NCBI GenBank assembly: GCA_023390335.1
Contig: JAEWCZ010000028.1
Span: 1 to 9,940 of the forward strand
DNA: 9,940 bases
Reading direction: 5' to 3'
DNA from: Bacillota bacterium
Lineage (GTDB): Bacteria; Bacillota; Clostridia; Acetivibrionales; DSM-1351
The number at the start of each line of letters is the position of its first letter. The stretch's first letter is position 1. The position numbers were made by a program, and so were the translations under genes. The notes beneath the pieces were generated by a model. It worked only from the letters and a program-made list of their open reading frames with translations. It did not search any database and had not been told where the DNA came from. Shown one piece after another: positions 1 through 6,542 of the stretch.

Positions 1-179
1 TAGATCAGGTTTATGTAAAAGACGGAGATTTAACTGTTCAGAAATATCTTGATACAGTAGCAAAAGAAATCGGTGCTCCTATTGCTATTAAGAGCTTTGT
101 CCGTTTCGAAACCGGTGAAGGTATCGAAAAGAAATCCGAAAACTTTGCCGAAGAAGTTGCAAAGCAGATGGGAAACTAA
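1..179 (+). CDS. tsf: Elongation factor Ts, C-terminal end (partial)
   Basis: Only the last 58 codons are present; the reading frame starts at base 3 and ends with TAA at 177-179. The tail reads DQVYVKDGDLTVQKYL, followed by the conserved EF-Ts C-terminal segment FVRFETGEGIEKK and ending EEVAKQMGN. EF-Ts is the cytoplasmic guanine nucleotide exchange factor that releases GDP from EF-Tu during translation elongation. The base composition is more balanced than in the AT-rich genes that follow, so I take it as host core genome and as the left anchor of the accessory region. It is followed 22 bases later by a strong terminator. In many Bacillota pyrH follows tsf, but it does not follow here. The identification is confident; the species is not determined. 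Confidence 0.93.
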   Translation, partial: DQVYVKDGDLTVQKYLDTVAKEIGAPIAIKSFVRFETGEGIEKKSENFAEEVAKQMGN

Positions 180-201
180 CTTCATATTTTTAAATAGTGC
201 T

Positions 202-235
202 AAACCGCCGAAAACCCAGTGTTTCCGGCGGTTTT
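202..235 (+). terminator. Rho-independent terminator of tsf
   Basis: The arms 202-215 and 221-234 form a 14-bp stem with one A-C mismatch (211/225) and a 5-base loop. The stem has a GC-rich core (CCGCCG pairing with CGGCGG), with an A-rich 5' flank and a T-run at 232-235. It lies 22 bases after the tsf stop codon and should end the tsf transcript. Confidence 0.88.
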
Positions 236-253
236 CTTGCGTTTTGAGGGTAT

Positions 254-341
254 CGTAAAATACCGTAAAATACCGCAGGTTTTCGGGGCAAAGTTGGTAC
301 GAAGTTGGTACGGGAATTGGTAAAATCCTGTACCAACTTTG
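254..341. repeat. Cluster of short direct and inverted repeats, possible integrase attachment region
   Basis: Three nested repeats are directly visible. CGTAAAATAC occurs twice in tandem (254-263, 264-273). AAGTTGGTACG occurs twice in tandem (291-301, 302-312). CAAAGTTGGTAC (289-300) is repeated as its exact reverse complement at 330-341, 29 bases away. Such clusters, placed just after a conserved gene's terminator and at the point where base composition changes, are typical of the arm-type and core-type sites bound by tyrosine integrases at the end of an integrated element. No intact integrase is in the window, so this reading is inferred from the repeats and position only. They could instead be operator sites for an unknown regulator. 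I see no feature in the following bases 342-479. Confidence 0.5.
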
Positions 342-479
342 GCTCGGCAAAGTTTGCATCTTTCTTATATGTATTTATTAGAAAGTTAATAAGCATAGAT
401 TATATACTTTAATCATAACAAAAAAATAATTAAAACCATATACCATTTGCTATAAGGTTGAAGATATGGATAGTTGCCG

Positions 480-626
480 CAAAAAACTTCTTGTACGGTA
501 GGAGATTATGACGATGAACTGGTAAGATAGTTGCTGCAGAGTGTTAAAGTTATTAGCGAGGATAAGATTGAGAGACAATTCAAATCCGGAATTGTGATGT
601 AGCAAAGGATTGCATATGATGAGTAA
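480..626 (+). pseudogene. Remnant of the C-terminus of a serine site-specific recombinase
   Basis: Read in one frame from about 480 (clearest from 504), the DNA gives GDYDDELVR, a TAG at 528-530, then LLQSVKVISEDKIERQFKSG, IVM, a TAG at 600-602, QRIAYDE and a final TAA at 624-626. To my eye this matches the usual C-terminal tail of clostridial resolvase-type large serine recombinases (YDDxLVRxLL, xxVKVxxxDKIxxxFKSGxxxEQ). Two in-frame stops and the absence of the catalytic N-terminal domain, which should lie upstream, show it is dead. It suggests that a mobile element once inserted or excised here. The family call is from memory of such tails; the presence of the stops is certain. Confidence 0.6.
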
Positions 627-678
627 ATAATAAGCAGGAGTTGGATTCGTTCCTTACTCATACTTATAAAAAATTGTT

Positions 679-716
679 ATGAATAAAATCCTCAGTACAC
701 TGAGAATTTTATTCAT
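679..716. terminator. Long AT-rich hairpin, probable terminator
   Basis: Arms 679-696 and 699-716 are reverse complements over 18 bases with a single mismatch, around a 2-base centre. The 3' arm carries a TTTTATT tract. It lies about 50 bases after the recombinase remnant and could be its terminator. The symmetry would allow bidirectional use. There is no pure T-run after the stem, so this is less certain than the tsf terminator. Confidence 0.5.
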
Positions 717-820
717 AGAAGTAAGTAATTTATATGTCAGAATATTAACAAAATCACCATTTATTTATGGCTATAATCGATTATTGAAAAAATTTTAATT
801 AATAGATTAGGAGTTTTTTT

Positions 821-1006
821 ATGAATATGAATGATATAGTAACAATTATTTTTTTATCGACTTTATTAACTACTATTTTTACTTCTATTTTCAATTTATC
901 TACCAATAAAAGAAAAGATTCTATAGAAAATATAACAAAAGAGCGTAAGACATGGCGTGATGAAATGAGGGTGAGGGTCTCCACCTGTTATAGGACATGG
1001 AAATAA
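821..1006 (+). pseudogene. Truncated small membrane-anchored protein (N-terminal part only)
   Basis: Translation should begin at ATG 821, which has a good Shine-Dalgarno site (AGGAG, 809-813) at 7-base spacing. The first 50 residues look real. A short polar start is followed by one hydrophobic segment at about residues 6-26 (IVTIIFLSTLLTTIFTSIFN), then a charged stretch containing ITKERKTWRDEMR, a motif common in small bacterial proteins with an N-terminal membrane anchor. After DEMR the frame runs into VRVSTCYRTWK and stops. Those last codons overlap AbiH coding sequence in another frame, so the original 3' part was probably deleted. A TATAAT box at 772-777 could be its promoter, but I find no well-spaced -35. 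Function unknown. It could still be translated as a 61-residue membrane peptide. Confidence 0.55.
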
Positions 1007-1397
1007 GGAAAAGATAAAAAATTCTAAAGAAGCGGCACATAAAGCTTCTGAGAACTTTTGGGAAAAAGATAGTAGTATTTATAGTGCATTGGCAAACTAT
1101 TATGAGAGAACTTTAAAAGATGTAAGTTTTCATATGCCTTTTAATAGTGGATTTTTCAAACGCCTTAAATCAGTGAAACAAATTTATGTTGTTGGCTATT
1201 CTCTTGGAGATGTAGACTTACCTTATTTTAAAGAACTGTCTACAAAATGTGTTGTTATTCCAATTAGTATAGTGAAGAAGTTATTTAACGCAGATAAAAT
1301 AGTTGCTGACGATGAAGCTTATTTAAAGTTAGATCAATATATGAAATTTATTATTGGTGATTTAAACGGGGATGTTTCGCATTGGTTGATGTCATAA
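975..1397 (+). pseudogene. C-terminal half of an AbiH-family abortive infection protein
   Basis: The frame opens after a stop at 972-974 and reads about 140 codons to TAA at 1395-1397. Diagnostic pieces are PPVIGHGN near the start and IYVVGYSLGDVDLPYF in the middle, which match the C-terminal half of AbiH proteins (IGHG, then IYVIGHSLxxxDxPYF). AbiH acts in abortive infection against phages; its biochemical mechanism is not established. Full-length members are roughly twice this size. There is no ATG and no ribosome binding site at the beginning of the fragment; a TTG at 1089 would give only 102 residues and would cut the domain. The upstream half is missing and replaced, out of frame, by the truncated membrane-protein gene. 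I regard it as a decayed defence gene. Confidence 0.75.
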
Positions 1398-1481
1398 AAT
1401 GTTTTCCATGTAGTTTAATTTGTTAAGTAATTCGCATTATCCATATTAAGTTAACTGCGGAATAGATAAATCTTAATTAGT

Positions 1482-1490
1482 AAGGGGTGA
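1482..1490 (+). promoter_or_regulatory. Strong ribosome binding site facing a non-standard start codon
   Basis: AAGGGGTGA is a close match to the anti-Shine-Dalgarno complement AGGAGGTGA. Downstream in the kinase frame there is no ATG, GTG or TTG at usable spacing. The in-frame triplets are TCA, GTC (1494) and ATA (1497), and a stop (TGA, 1488-1490) closes the frame just upstream. ATA at 1497 lies 6 bases after this element, which is normal initiation spacing. Confidence 0.6.
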
Positions 1491-1496
1491 TCAGTC

Positions 1497-2063
1497 ATAA
1501 ATAAAACATACATAATTGCAATAAATGCAATATCAGGTGGTGGAAAAACAACAGTAACTCAATGTCTTAAAGATAACCTTTATAATGCCGAAGCTTTATA
1601 TTTTGATGATAGAGATTATGATATAGATAGCGGAATTGTTGATATTTGCAAATGGATGGATGAGGGAGCAGATGTGAATAGATTTAATTTAGAGTTATTG
1701 ATTAAAGATATTGAACAATTGCAAAAAAAGGAATTAGACTTTATCCTATTAGATTATCCTTTTGGTCACAGACATAATAAAATGGCAAAATATATTGACG
1801 TATCAATATTTATAGATACACCGCTGGATATTGCATTGGGAAGGCGTCTTCTTAGAGATTATAAAGGATTATCTGAAAAGAATATTTTTAATGATATAGA
1901 ACAGTATCTTAGTACAGGAAGGCAAACGTATATATCAAGTATGAATCTTGCTATTGAAGATGCGGATATCATTGTCGATGGAAGCAAACCATTAAATGAT
2001 ATTATTAACTTGATTAAATGTAAAATCAATGATGAAGTATTAGATTTGCATTTATTTACTTAA
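1497..2063 (+). CDS. Small P-loop kinase (uridine kinase-like), non-canonical or damaged start
   Basis: The open frame encodes about 188 residues. TYIIAINAISGGGKTT at the N-terminus is a beta strand followed by a Walker A loop of the [A/G]xxxxGK[S/T] type. LDFILLDYPFGH (about residues 79-90) gives a Walker B-like strand, and IFIDTPLDIALGRRLLRD (about 103-120) resembles the strand and arginine-rich lid of nucleoside/nucleotide kinases. The product is therefore probably a cytoplasmic ATP-dependent kinase of a small substrate, near the uridine kinase/phosphoribulokinase group; the substrate is unknown. Starting at the first ATG (1656) would remove the P-loop, so initiation must be upstream. The only well-placed codon there is ATA 1497, so either a rare AUA start is used or the original start was lost. 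Its 3' end overlaps the open frame of a SAVED fragment, so the last residues may derive from a recombination junction. Confidence 0.6.
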   Translation: MNKTYIIAINAISGGGKTTVTQCLKDNLYNAEALYFDDRDYDIDSGIVDICKWMDEGADVNRFNLELLIKDIEQLQKKELDFILLDYPFGHRHNKMAKYIDVSIFIDTPLDIALGRRLLRDYKGLSEKNIFNDIEQYLSTGRQTYISSMNLAIEDADIIVDGSKPLNDIINLIKCKINDEVLDLHLFT

Positions 2064-2517
2064 TGATAGATTTGAATTATTAATAAATAACGATGTTCCT
2101 ATGAGCTTACAAAAGAGAGAAAAGCCAAGTGCTCCAGATAAGATTAGTGATATTACGTTATGTATTGCAACTACTTCTGATATTACAGAAGATGATATTA
2201 GCGAAATAAAAGGAAAGAATGATTACTTGCTAAAATATGAAACGTTAGACAAAGGATTTGATATGATATGTTCAAGTAGGCAAATTAGAAAGTATATTCA
2301 AATGATTAAAACAGATATTGGTAATATTGAAAAAACTCATAAAATAGGTAAAATAAAAATTTGCATATCATCATCTGTTGCTTTTACCTTTGCATTAGGT
2401 CAATCTTTTAGTAAAACTCATGATTCTGAAATTATTGTTTATCATTACCAACGTGGTAATAAGTATCCTTGGGGTATTAATTTAACTCAGAAGAGTGGGA
2501 TTATAGTAAAAAAATAA
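2044..2517 (+). pseudogene. 5'-truncated SAVED-domain protein fragment
   Basis: The frame is open from 2044 and overlaps the end of the kinase. The first ATG (2101) would give 138 residues but has no Shine-Dalgarno site. The codons before it (NDRFELLINNDVP) read as natural protein continuing into SLQKREKPSAPDK, so the gene has probably lost its 5' part. The C-terminus KIKICISSSVAFTFALGQSF, then EIIVYHYQ and YPWGINL, fits the last strands of the SAVED domain, the sensor that binds cyclic oligonucleotides in CBASS and related effectors. In such proteins the SAVED domain normally follows a nuclease, TIR, protease or membrane domain, none of which remains. No CD-NTase (cyclase) is in the window. 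A terminator follows after 9 bases. The family call rests on pattern recognition; the truncation is well supported. Confidence 0.65.
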
Positions 2518-2526
2518 TTATGTTTT

Positions 2527-2563
2527 AAGAAAAGAGATATTTTTGTCGCTCTTTTCTTTTTTT
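2527..2563 (+). terminator. Rho-independent terminator after the SAVED fragment
   Basis: A perfect 10-bp stem (2527-2536 with 2549-2558) with a 12-base loop is followed by a continuous T-run to 2563. It separates the decayed genes on the left from the intact operon on the right. Confidence 0.75.
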
Positions 2564-2648
2564 ATACATCAGAATAAGTGATTTATATAATTAAAAATTA
2601 TAGAATAATCATAATTTGTAAAAGAATACGATGAATTGGAATAAATTG

Positions 2649-2677
2649 TTGAGGTTGGAAAAATAATGATATATAAT
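2649..2677 (+). promoter_or_regulatory. Sigma-70/SigA-type promoter of the membrane protein / kinase-helicase operon
   Basis: A perfect -10 hexamer TATAAT (2672-2677) is preceded at exactly 17 bases by TTGAGG (2649-2654), which matches four of six -35 consensus positions. It lies 36 bases upstream of the TTG start at 2714 and downstream of a terminator, as expected for the promoter of the 2714-7834 operon. Confidence 0.6.
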
Positions 2678-2713
2678 TAATACAAGGATAAACTCAAAAA
2701 TGGGGTGGAATAA

Positions 2714-3334
2714 TTGGAATGGAAAATCGGTTTGCTGTTTGCTATATTAGGAATTGGTTTAATTATACAGTTTTATGATGCAGAAAGAGATTGGAACGGT
2801 GCATTTGATATTGGCTATGAAAATATAACCACAAAAGAGTTTTATTTTAAAAGAAACTTAAAGATTACATTTATTCAAATTGTATTTTCTTTGGTAATAT
2901 CACTTTGGTTAAAATATTACCGAGTAAATGAAATGATAATATTAACATGTGTTGTGGGTGTCCCATTTTATATAATAGCGATGAAAGCAGGATTTAAGGG
3001 ATATACTGATAATATATTTGATTTTGTAGAAGCGTTTTCATTTTCAACTGTAATCGTAACAAGTATCGCAGGAATGATAGGTTGGTTAGTAATTTTATTA
3101 AGTCTTATTTATATTGCCATTCGCTTTAATGATAAATATGAAAAGTTTAACTTCTGGGTAAATCTATTTGCTGTTTTTGAATTTGGAATAATGTTCCTTA
3201 TTGATAAGGCATTTAATATAACATCACTATCATTGTATTATATAATTATTTTTATTCTCTTACCGCATACAATAATCAAAGCCCTTAATGTAGTCGTATC
3301 ATATTTTTTGATTAACAGGTACAGTAGAAACTAA
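2714..3334 (+). CDS. Polytopic membrane protein of unknown function
   Basis: A 206-residue protein. The start is TTG 2714: the in-frame stop TAA lies directly before it (2711-2713), no earlier start exists, and GGGGTGG (2702-2708) is a good ribosome binding site 5 bases away. Hydrophobic segments at about residues 4-20, 49-67, 75-91, 108-134, 147-163 and 170-200 suggest five to seven membrane spans. The first loop carries a charged, aromatic-rich stretch (FYDAERDWNGAFDIGYEN). I do not recognise the family and see no enzyme motif. It stops 46 bases before the kinase-helicase ATG, with no terminator between them, so it is probably co-transcribed and may be a membrane component or effector of that system. 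A membrane protein is not a standard partner I know for this helicase family, so it may alternatively be an unrelated passenger. Confidence 0.75.
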   Translation: MEWKIGLLFAILGIGLIIQFYDAERDWNGAFDIGYENITTKEFYFKRNLKITFIQIVFSLVISLWLKYYRVNEMIILTCVVGVPFYIIAMKAGFKGYTDNIFDFVEAFSFSTVIVTSIAGMIGWLVILLSLIYIAIRFNDKYEKFNFWVNLFAVFEFGIMFLIDKAFNITSLSLYYIIIFILLPHTIIKALNVVVSYFLINRYSRN

Positions 3335-3380
3335 GTAAAAACATTTGTATAAAATATTAAGATTAAGAGAGAAGATAGAT

Positions 3381-6300
3381 ATGGACAATAGTAAAACTAT
3401 AGATAATTATGAAGTTATAGAGATAATGCATACATCAGAACATGGTAATACGGTAATAGCAAAAGTTAAAGAAAAATTCAAGGAGAAATGTGAACGCGTA
3501 TACGCATTAAAACTTATTGGTCCTTTAGATAATCGACTTGAAAAATTAATGTTTAAAAGAGAAATAGAAGCTTTAAAGATATTAAATTCATGTAAAAACA
3601 TAGTTAAGATTCGGGATCATTTAATAAATATTAGTTTTGCTAAGAATAGAAATTGGGGAGCAATATTATTGGATTATGTCTATGGAGATAATCTGGAAGA
3701 ATTAGATATGAATGATTATTCACAGGTTAAAAAATATGAAATATGTTTGAAAATTCTCTATGCCGTTTCAGAAGCACACAATAATAATGTATTACATAGG
3801 GATATAAAACCATCAAATATTATGTATAATGAGGAGACAGGCGAAGTTATACTTATTGACTTTGGTACTAGTAAAATAAAAACAATAATTGAAAGGGAAA
3901 CTACTTTCCCCTTTTATTCAAAAAATTATTCCGCGCCTGAAGTTATTTTAGGAAATGATACCACTGAAGCAAGTGATATTTTTTCCATTGGAGCAGTAAT
4001 GTTTAAAATCTTTTTTGGGATTGATCCTAATGGTTCGCAAATGATGATAGACACTATGAAAGATATGCGAATATTTGAAGATTTATATGTGCTTATAAAA
4101 GGTATGATAGAAGTAGAACCGAAAAATAGGTTTCAAAATATAGATGAAATTATAGACAAGTTAAAAGATATAATAGGAGAAAATATTTCTGAAAGAGAAA
4201 ACTTTATTTGTTTAGTAGATAGCGATAAGCTAGAATATCTGAAAAAAATAAATTTAGTAGAGTCAGATATAAATATGACGATATTTACTAAATCATATCT
4301 TAAAAATCAATTTCGTAGAGTGACGGGATTTTATGATAAGAAAGAGGATGTTTACTTTTTTACGGGGAAAAAGGTGGCATTAGAAAGTATATATAATGAA
4401 GAAAGTGAATTGTTTGAAACCGTTAGAATTTTACCGCTTTCGCTCGATAGAAAGGTAAGATTCGATAAAAAAGGGTTTGAAATAACGGGAAACATTCAAT
4501 TTGTTAATTCTTATGAGGCAAAGAGGGGGAGCGCTTCATTAGGATACAACAATAATGATCGCTTAGTTGTTAAATTTAAAAATAGTAGTAGTGAACAATA
4601 TGAAGTGCAAAAACAGGATGAACTATTCGATGAATTATTTGGTAAGTGGCAAGAAGGATTGGACGAGTCAATAGTTAATGAAAAGGAGAAAACTGGTAGA
4701 GTAATATTGTCAGGTTATTCAATAGAAGAAAAACAACTGTTGGTTAAGCTTGAAAAATATTATAATAATGATTTGGATGAGTTAAATAGCGAAACTCGAT
4801 ATATTGTTGAAGATGTAGATAATAAAGGTAATCCTGTATATGTTGATGTTGGTTCCTTTAACAGTGTTAGATATGAAGAGGATTCAACCATATTAGTGAT
4901 AGATTTAGTAAAAAAAATAATTCTTGGTAAGGTAAAGCGAATTCTGACTAATAAAAAAATTCTTCTAGAGGATTTTAGGGCAAATATAAGCTCATATAAA
5001 CGCCAAATTTATGCATTAAGAGCTCTGCATGATGATAGTTATTCATCAAAAAACCTTAAAGATATTTTGCTAAATTTGGATATTCCAACCGCCACACCTA
5101 CATTATCAAATATTAGTTTTTCTAGTGATGAATTTGACGTTTCACAGAAAGAAGCTGTATGCAAAGCAATATATACAGATAGCATAAGTTTAATTCAAGG
5201 ACCACCAGGAACCGGTAAAACAAAAGTAATACGTGAAATTATAACACAGATAGTACAACAAGTGGAAATTACCGATGATGTATGCAGAATTCTTATTGTG
5301 TCACAGTCTCATACTGCTGTTGATAATATTATTGAAGGATTGAATAATAATATTAAAACTGGTATTGATATTATAAGAATTGGTAAAGAAAAGGATATAT
5401 CAAAAAGCGTTGCACAAAAATATACGCTGTCTGCTATTAGAAAAGAAATATTTGATAAAATTCAGGAATCATCGGAGTCATATATATGTACTCAAGATGA
5501 GATATATAAGTCTGTTGAAGACAAGAAAGAACAAGAAAGATGGGCTAGGATTAAGGAAATTCAAAAAGATTGGTTGAATAGATGTAGTAATTTAGAAACC
5601 TTAGATAGTCAAGTTATAAAAAGTGCAACGATTATTGCAGGAACGTGCGTTGGATTTTTATCAAATAGTTTTGTTAAGGAATTAGATTTTGATTATGTTA
5701 TTATTGATGAAGCAGCAAAAGCAACCACGCCAGAGTTATTAGTATCAATTATAAAAGCAAAGAAAATAGTACTAGTGGGAGACCAAAATCAATTACCAGC
5801 ATATGCAGATAAAAAATTATCTCCGACAATAGCAAAATTAACGAGAGAACCCAATTTTAGATTATTTGATATTTTATTTAACATATTACCAGATACGCAT
5901 AAACAGGTGCTTTCATTGCAATATCGAATGATAAGGAATATTGGCAATTTAATCAGTCAAGTGTTTTATCAGGGTAAAATTGCCACGGGTGTTGAGGACA
6001 AACGAAAAGTTCATTCAATAAAAATGTTTGAAGGTAAATCTATAATTTGGGTTAATACGAGTATGATGAAAGATAAAAATGAAAAGCCGAAAAAAGGAGG
6101 TTCTTTTTGTAATTATGCAGAAAATACTATAATCAGAAAATTACTGGAACAGTTAAACAAAGATGGAGATTTATCAAATCTAGATATCGGAATAATAACC
6201 GGATATAGAGGACAAATGGAATTAATTACTCGTACAGTTACGAATAATGGATATGATAAAATTGCTAAAATGATTGATATAAATACTTTAGATGCATTTC

Positions 6301-6542
6301 AAGGAAGAGAAAATGATATTATTATTTACAGCACTGTAAGAACAAAAAATTCAATCGGATTTCAAAAGGAGAAAGAGAGGGTCAATGTTGCGCTTTCAAG
6401 GGCAAAAAAATTATTAATAATTTGCGGAGATATGGACTTTTTCTATCATTTTGATCATCCAGAAAATAAGTTCGTAGAAATTATAGATTATATATCTGAG
6501 CATAATGATAAGTGTAAGATAATGCCTGGAGGTGATTTGTAG
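3381..6542 (+). CDS. Hanks-type Ser/Thr protein kinase fused to UPF1-like SF1 helicase (MkoA-like)
   Basis: I choose ATG 3381 (1053 residues) over TTG 3345 because AGAGAGAAG (3366-3374) sits 6 bases before it and the kinase fold begins only at residue 10. The kinase domain (about 10-270) has the beta-3 lysine (ALKLI, K44), a likely alpha-C glutamate E61, the catalytic loop HRDIKPSN (139-146, D141), DFG (160-162) and APE (185-187), so it should be active, although the glycine loop is weak. A region of about 310 residues with no motif I know follows. The SF1 helicase has Walker A GPPGTGKT (607-614), DEAA (776-779), GDQNQLP (800-806), QYRM (847-850), FQGREND (973-979) and VNVALSRAKK (1001-1010), typical of UPF1/COG1112 RNA or DNA helicases. 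This kinase-helicase fusion is the signature of MkoA from type I Mokosh anti-phage systems. The last base of its stop codon is the first base of the next gene. Confidence 0.9.
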   Translation: MDNSKTIDNYEVIEIMHTSEHGNTVIAKVKEKFKEKCERVYALKLIGPLDNRLEKLMFKREIEALKILNSCKNIVKIRDHLINISFAKNRNWGAILLDYVYGDNLEELDMNDYSQVKKYEICLKILYAVSEAHNNNVLHRDIKPSNIMYNEETGEVILIDFGTSKIKTIIERETTFPFYSKNYSAPEVILGNDTTEASDIFSIGAVMFKIFFGIDPNGSQMMIDTMKDMRIFEDLYVLIKGMIEVEPKNRFQNIDEIIDKLKDIIGENISERENFICLVDSDKLEYLKKINLVESDINMTIFTKSYLKNQFRRVTGFYDKKEDVYFFTGKKVALESIYNEESELFETVRILPLSLDRKVRFDKKGFEITGNIQFVNSYEAKRGSASLGYNNNDRLVVKFKNSSSEQYEVQKQDELFDELFGKWQEGLDESIVNEKEKTGRVILSGYSIEEKQLLVKLEKYYNNDLDELNSETRYIVEDVDNKGNPVYVDVGSFNSVRYEEDSTILVIDLVKKIILGKVKRILTNKKILLEDFRANISSYKRQIYALRALHDDSYSSKNLKDILLNLDIPTATPTLSNISFSSDEFDVSQKEAVCKAIYTDSISLIQGPPGTGKTKVIREIITQIVQQVEITDDVCRILIVSQSHTAVDNIIEGLNNNIKTGIDIIRIGKEKDISKSVAQKYTLSAIRKEIFDKIQESSESYICTQDEIYKSVEDKKEQERWARIKEIQKDWLNRCSNLETLDSQVIKSATIIAGTCVGFLSNSFVKELDFDYVIIDEAAKATTPELLVSIIKAKKIVLVGDQNQLPAYADKKLSPTIAKLTREPNFRLFDILFNILPDTHKQVLSLQYRMIRNIGNLISQVFYQGKIATGVEDKRKVHSIKMFEGKSIIWVNTSMMKDKNEKPKKGGSFCNYAENTIIRKLLEQLNKDGDLSNLDIGIITGYRGQMELITRTVTNNGYDKIAKMIDINTLDAFQGRENDIIIYSTVRTKNSIGFQKEKERVNVALSRAKKLLIICGDMDFFYHFDHPENKFVEIIDYISEHNDKCKIMPGGDL
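6528..6535 (+). promoter_or_regulatory. Ribosome binding site inside the end of the kinase-helicase gene
   Basis: GGAGGTGA is a perfect Shine-Dalgarno sequence located in the last codons of the kinase-helicase, 6 bases before GTG 6542. It fixes the GTG start of the partner gene and indicates coupled translation of the two proteins. Confidence 0.8.

Noticed and set aside
254..312. Tandem 10- and 11-base repeats as a CRISPR array
   Set aside because: Units are too short, directly adjacent without spacers, and present in only two copies each.
30..396. Minus-strand open frames opposite the tsf end and its terminator
   Set aside because: They are antisense to a clear EF-Ts reading frame and run through a terminator hairpin and repeats; no ribosome binding site or recognisable protein pattern.
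1420..1449. Promoter for the first P-loop kinase (TTGTTA with TATTAA, 18-base spacer)
   Set aside because: Both boxes are poor matches in very AT-rich DNA where such matches occur by chance.
2044..2517. Complete CBASS system
   Set aside because: Only the C-terminal part of a SAVED protein is present; there is no cyclase, effector domain or ancillary gene.
5380..5577. Second + strand frame within the helicase
   Set aside because: It lies inside the helicase domain between the Walker A and Walker B motifs; lysine-rich shadow translation without a ribosome binding site.
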